Origin: an uncultured Collinsella sp.
Lineage (GTDB): Bacteria > Actinomycetota > Coriobacteriia > Coriobacteriales > Coriobacteriaceae
Reading direction: 5' to 3'
Assembly (NCBI GenBank): GCA_900551605.1
Contig: URWS01000049.1
Span: 1 to 8,262 of the forward strand
DNA length: 8,262 nucleotides
Of this stretch, positions 5,154 through 8,262 are shown piece after piece. The notes under the pieces were generated by a model. The model searched no databases and was not told where the DNA came from. It was given only the letters and a program-made list of their open reading frames with translations. The position numbers and the translations under genes are program-made. The first letter of the stretch is position 1; every line of letters begins with the position of its first letter.

Positions 5154-6554
5154 ATGGACTACCGCAAATCAGCCCAAGAGGTGCTCGACAACATCGGTGG
5201 CGCCGGCAACGTTGTTTCGGCCGCACACTGCGCCACGCGTCTGCGCCTGGTGATTGCCGATAACGCGAAGGTTGACAAGGAGGCCCTCGAGAATATCGAC
5301 GGCGCTAAGGGCGTCTTTGAAGCCCAGGGCCAGCTCCAGATTATTTTTGGCACTGGCACCGTCAATAAGGTCTACGAGGAGTTCATCGCGCTCAGTGGCG
5401 TCGAGGCTGCCACCAAGGCCGAGGTCAAGGAGGCCGCGGCGCAGCAGCAGAACATCTTTATGCGCGCCATTAAGGTGCTCGGCGACGTCTTTGTCCCCAT
5501 CATCCCTGCCATCGTGGCCTCGGGTCTGCTGCTGGGCATTATGAGCGCCCTCAACTTTATGGCCTCCAACGGCTTTATCGCGCTCGACACCAATAACTTT
5601 ATCTACAAGATTGCCGACCTGGTCTCGGGCACGTCCTTTGGCATTCTGCAGATCCTGATCGGTTACTCCGCCGCTAAGGCCTTTGGCGCCAACCCGTATC
5701 TGGGCGCCGTTGTCGGCGGTGCGTTCATCAACTCCTCGCTACAGAGCGCCTACACGGTTGCCTCCGAGGGCGTGCAGACCATGGTCAACGTCATCCCCGG
5801 TGTGTACAGCTTTGAGTGGGTCGGTTATCAAGGCCACGTTATCCCCATCGTCATCGCCTGCGCTATTCTGGCCTTCCTCGAGAAGCGCCTGCACAAGATC
5901 GTTCCCGAGATGTTCGACCTCTTTGTGACCCCGCTCGTCTCGGTGTTCGTGACCGTGCTCGTGACCCTCGTTGCCGTCGGCCCCATCTTCGTGTGGGCCG
6001 AGAACGCCATTCTCGGTCTGATTCAGGCCCTGCTCACCCTGCCCTTTGGCATCGGTTCCTTTATCGTCGGCCTGTTCTATGCCCCCACGGTCGTTACCGG
6101 TATCCACCAGATGTACACCGCCATCGATCTGGGCCAGCTCGCTCAGTACGGTGTGACCTATTGGCTGCCCATCGCCAGCGCTGCCAACATCGCCCAGGGT
6201 GGTGCCGCGCTCGCCGTTGCCTTTAAGACCCGCGATGCCAAGATCAAGGGTCTGGCGCTTCCTTCGGCCCTGTCCGCCTTCATGGGCATTACCGAGCCTG
6301 CCATCTTTGGTGTGAACCTGCGCTTCTTTAAGCCCTTCATCGCCGGCTGCATCGGCGGCGGTTGCGGTGCCCTGGTCTGCGCGCTCACTTCGCTTGCCGC
6401 TTCTGGCACCGGCGTTACCGGCATCTTCGGTATCCTGCTGTGCCTGGCCCAGCCCGTGCAGTACGCGATCATGTTTGCGGTCGCCGCGCTGGTTTCCTTT
6501 GCCGTCTCGTTCGTCCTGTACAAGGACGAGCCCAAGACTTCCGAGCAGGCCTAA
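5154..6554 (+). CDS. scrA: Sucrose-type PTS permease, EIIBC
   Basis: 466 residues from ATG 5154. GGAGGAAAGGGAAG (5138-5151) precedes it, while in-frame GTG 5121 and ATG 5127 fall inside a hairpin without a ribosome site. The EIIB domain (about 1-85) has the phosphorylation motif AAHCATRLRLV with Cys26. After a linker the EIIC domain begins near 102 (FMRAIKVLGDVFVPIIP) and contains many membrane segments, G-I-H318-Q-M, and the GITEP motif with E381 (378-382), hallmarks of the glucose-superfamily sucrose/trehalose EIIC group. There is no EIIA domain, so phosphate must come from a separate glucose-type EIIA. It imports its sugar and releases it inside as the 6-phosphate. Sucrose is assigned from domain resemblance and from the downstream sucrose-6-phosphate hydrolase; trehalose or another beta-fructoside is the alternative. 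Tandem operators lie upstream. Confidence 0.9.
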   Translation: MDYRKSAQEVLDNIGGAGNVVSAAHCATRLRLVIADNAKVDKEALENIDGAKGVFEAQGQLQIIFGTGTVNKVYEEFIALSGVEAATKAEVKEAAAQQQNIFMRAIKVLGDVFVPIIPAIVASGLLLGIMSALNFMASNGFIALDTNNFIYKIADLVSGTSFGILQILIGYSAAKAFGANPYLGAVVGGAFINSSLQSAYTVASEGVQTMVNVIPGVYSFEWVGYQGHVIPIVIACAILAFLEKRLHKIVPEMFDLFVTPLVSVFVTVLVTLVAVGPIFVWAENAILGLIQALLTLPFGIGSFIVGLFYAPTVVTGIHQMYTAIDLGQLAQYGVTYWLPIASAANIAQGGAALAVAFKTRDAKIKGLALPSALSAFMGITEPAIFGVNLRFFKPFIAGCIGGGCGALVCALTSLAASGTGVTGIFGILLCLAQPVQYAIMFAVAALVSFAVSFVLYKDEPKTSEQA

Positions 6555-6572
6555 GAGCTTTTGATTGAGGGG

Positions 6573-6602
6573 CGCCCGCGGGCTGTATGCCCGCGGGTGT
6601 TT
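6573..6602 (+). terminator. GC-rich hairpin after the permease gene, terminator or attenuator
   Basis: CCCGCGGGC (6575-6583) pairs with GCCCGCGGG (6589-6597) around TGTAT. A G-T and a C-G pair extend the stem to 11 bp, and a short TTT follows. The stem is very stable but the T tract is short, so partial termination that lowers hydrolase expression relative to permease, or mRNA end protection, is plausible. Confidence 0.6.
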
Positions 6603-6611
6603 CCCGTATTT

Positions 6612-6630
6612 GGCGCCGATCTCTGGCGCC
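6612..6630 (+). repeat. Minor GGCGCC inverted repeat in the permease-hydrolase gap
   Basis: GGCGCC occurs at 6612-6617 and 6625-6630, seven bases apart. Each copy is self-complementary, so the two can pair into a 6-bp stem. It lies between the stronger hairpin and the hydrolase ribosome site. Functional meaning is unclear. Confidence 0.3.
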
Positions 6631-6660
6631 TTGTAACTTTCGATCCGTTAGGACTTTGAT

Positions 6661-8190
6661 ATGTCTAATGCACTTGGTCGCGACCTTGCAAAGCTGGTCG
6701 CCGCTGTTGACGCCGCCGCCTCTGAGTGCGGTCATGGCGCGTATGGCCAGCGCTTTCATATTATGCCGCCGGCGGGCTGGCTCAACGACCCCAACGGTCT
6801 TTGCCAGGCCGATGGCGTGTTTCACGCGTACTTCCAGTACGCCCCGTTTGATGTAAACGGCGGCGTCAAGATGTGGGGGCATGCCACGAGCCGCGACCTT
6901 ATGAACTGGGAGTATGTTGGCGCGCCGCTGCTGCCCGATGAGCCGTTCGACTGCCATGGCGTGTATTCGGGCTCCGCGCTTGCCGAGGACGGTCGCATTC
7001 GCGTGCTCTATACCGGCAACGTTAAGCTCCCCGATGCGGACGGCGTCTTTGACTATGTCAACTCCGGCCGTCGCGCCGATACCGTGTATGTCGAGAGCGC
7101 CGATGGACAGACGTTTAGCCAAAAGCGCGTGGTGCTGGCTTCCGAGGTTTATCCCGAGGATTTGACCTGTCACGTGCGCGACCCCAAGGTGTGGCGTGAC
7201 GCGGACGGGCGTTATCACATGGTGCTGGGTGCGCGTCGTCGAGTTGACGGGCCGCACGTCGAGAGCCGTTTTTGCGCCATGCATGGCGAGGGTGCCGGAC
7301 GCGATGTGGGCGAGATCCTGGTGTATGGCTCGGCCGATATGCTGAGCTGGGAGCTCGAGAGCCGCGTGTCTACGCCCGATCGCTTTGGATTTATGTGGGA
7401 ATGCCCCGGCTATATCGAGCTCGATGCGAATGGCAATACCGCTGCATTTTTGTCGTTCTCGCCCCAGGGCCTTGAGGGCGGTCGTTGGGACCGTGGCAAC
7501 GTATACGCCGCGGGCTACATGCCTGTAACGGGCGACATTACGGGTGGCAATGACGCTTATGAGCTGGGCGAGTTCCGCCTGTGGGACGCCGGTTTTGACT
7601 TCTATGCTCCGCAGGAGTTTGCGTCCGAGGATGGTCGCCACATTCTGATCGGCTGGATGGGCATGCCCGATGAGCCGACCTATGGTAACGACCCCACCGT
7701 GGCGTGTGGCTGGCAGCACTGCATGACAGTGCCGCGTGAGCTTACAGCCGGTGCCGGCGGCGTGGTGCTGCAGCAGCCGGCGCGCGAGATTGAGCACCAT
7801 TATGCCTCGGTGCGTGTGGGGGAGGGCTCGTTGGAGGTTGCCGACGATACCTGCTTTGACGTTGTTGTCGACGGTGTCGGCGGCGCGTTTACCGCGATCG
7901 TTGATGGCGAGCTGAAGCTGGCGTTTATGCCCGCCGAGGGCGAACTGCCTTCGCGCTTTGAGATGCGATTTACCGATGGGGGTCGCGCTTCCGCCGGCAG
8001 CGGTCGTACCGTGCGCTGGGAGCCCGTCGACGAGGTTCGTAACGTGCGCATTGTTGGCGATGTCTCGTCGGTCGAGATGTTTGTGAATGATGGCGCGCTC
8101 GTGTTTTCGACGCGCATCTATCCTGAGACCTATGGTGCGTCCGTTGACGCTCCGGGTGCGAACGTGACCTACCACGCGCTCAACATCTAG
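6661..8190 (+). CDS. sacA: Sucrose-6-phosphate hydrolase (GH32 invertase)
   Basis: 509 residues from ATG 6661, with TTAGGA (6648-6653) 7 bp upstream. GH32 landmarks occur in order: WLNDPNG (40-46) with nucleophile D43; YSGSA (102-106); R173-D174-P175, the transition-state stabiliser; and W-E247-C-P with E247 as acid/base. FSPQGLEGG then follows, as in sucrose-6-phosphate hydrolases. The five-bladed propeller would span about 30-350, and the remaining C-terminal part has the beta-sandwich character of GH32. There is no signal peptide, so it acts in the cytoplasm, splitting the sucrose-6-phosphate delivered by the adjacent permease into glucose-6-phosphate and fructose. It lies 106 bp after the permease with a hairpin between, probably in one operon. 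Action on short fructo-oligosaccharides is also possible for the family. Confidence 0.94.
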   Translation: MSNALGRDLAKLVAAVDAAASECGHGAYGQRFHIMPPAGWLNDPNGLCQADGVFHAYFQYAPFDVNGGVKMWGHATSRDLMNWEYVGAPLLPDEPFDCHGVYSGSALAEDGRIRVLYTGNVKLPDADGVFDYVNSGRRADTVYVESADGQTFSQKRVVLASEVYPEDLTCHVRDPKVWRDADGRYHMVLGARRRVDGPHVESRFCAMHGEGAGRDVGEILVYGSADMLSWELESRVSTPDRFGFMWECPGYIELDANGNTAAFLSFSPQGLEGGRWDRGNVYAAGYMPVTGDITGGNDAYELGEFRLWDAGFDFYAPQEFASEDGRHILIGWMGMPDEPTYGNDPTVACGWQHCMTVPRELTAGAGGVVLQQPAREIEHHYASVRVGEGSLEVADDTCFDVVVDGVGGAFTAIVDGELKLAFMPAEGELPSRFEMRFTDGGRASAGSGRTVRWEPVDEVRNVRIVGDVSSVEMFVNDGALVFSTRIYPETYGASVDAPGANVTYHALNI

Positions 8191-8212
8191 GCGATTCGTC
8201 GCATATCGGCGC

Positions 8213-8218
8213 TATACT
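8213..8218 (+). promoter_or_regulatory. Possible -10 box after the hydrolase gene
   Basis: TATACT matches the -10 consensus at five of six positions, but no -35 is evident upstream. If real, the transcript would start close to 8225 and run straight into the hairpin at 8229-8259, or serve a gene beyond the window. It is more likely chance. Confidence 0.2.
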
Positions 8219-8228
8219 GCAGCCGTTG

Positions 8229-8262
8229 CCCACGATGCGGGAAACATCCGCATCGTGGGTTT
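8229..8262 (+). terminator. Strong intrinsic terminator of the sucrose locus
   Basis: CCCACGATGCGG (8229-8240) and CCGCATCGTGGG (8248-8259) form a perfect 12-bp stem with a GAAACAT loop, followed by TTT at the window end; the T tract may continue outside. It lies 38 bp after the hydrolase stop and ends the transcript. Confidence 0.85.

Noticed and set aside
6469..8175. A 568-codon open frame on the minus strand
   Set aside because: It lies opposite the hydrolase gene, which has all GH32 motifs. The minus-strand product is rich in His, Arg and Ala with no recognisable domain, as expected of a shadow frame in GC-rich DNA.
1..8262. tRNA or rRNA genes, CRISPR arrays, insertion sequences
   Set aside because: No cloverleaf, regularly spaced repeat array, transposase motif or terminal inverted repeat of an IS was found.

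Overview
The window is GC-rich (roughly 60%), and every gene reads on the + strand with tight spacing. Gene content and codon use suggest a gut Actinobacterium of the Coriobacteriia, most like Collinsella. That placement is inference from general resemblance; there is no rRNA or marker gene here to settle it.

Region 1 (1-3725) is the distal end of an operon entering from the left. It holds the C-terminus of a PelG-like exopolysaccharide transport protein, a lipoprotein with a CotH-type spore-coat kinase fold, a cytoplasmic VTC-domain protein (family of polyphosphate polymerases) and a DUF4956 membrane protein. Neighbours overlap by 11 and 14 bp or lie 3 bp apart, so the four are almost certainly co-transcribed and translationally coupled. 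The set looks like an accessory phosphorylation or polyphosphate module attached to a Gram-positive Pel-type polysaccharide locus. The joint function is not established and is the most interesting part of the window.

Region 2 (3726-3988) has no credible gene. It opens with a perfect 10-bp-stem hairpin, continues with about 165 bp rich in short direct and inverted repeats (a candidate dispersed element), and ends in the promoter/operator region of the next gene.

Region 3 (3989-8262) is a sucrose utilisation locus: a LacI-family regulator, a sucrose-type PTS EIIBC permease and a GH32 sucrose-6-phosphate hydrolase. Sucrose would be phosphorylated during import by EIIBC and split inside the cell to glucose-6-phosphate and fructose. 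No EIIA domain and no fructokinase are in the window, so both must come from elsewhere. Three near-identical palindromes (one before the regulator, two in tandem before the permease) match the LacI/CcpA-type operator pattern and suggest autoregulation plus repression of the permease. Hairpins follow the permease and the hydrolase; the last is a strong intrinsic terminator at the window edge.
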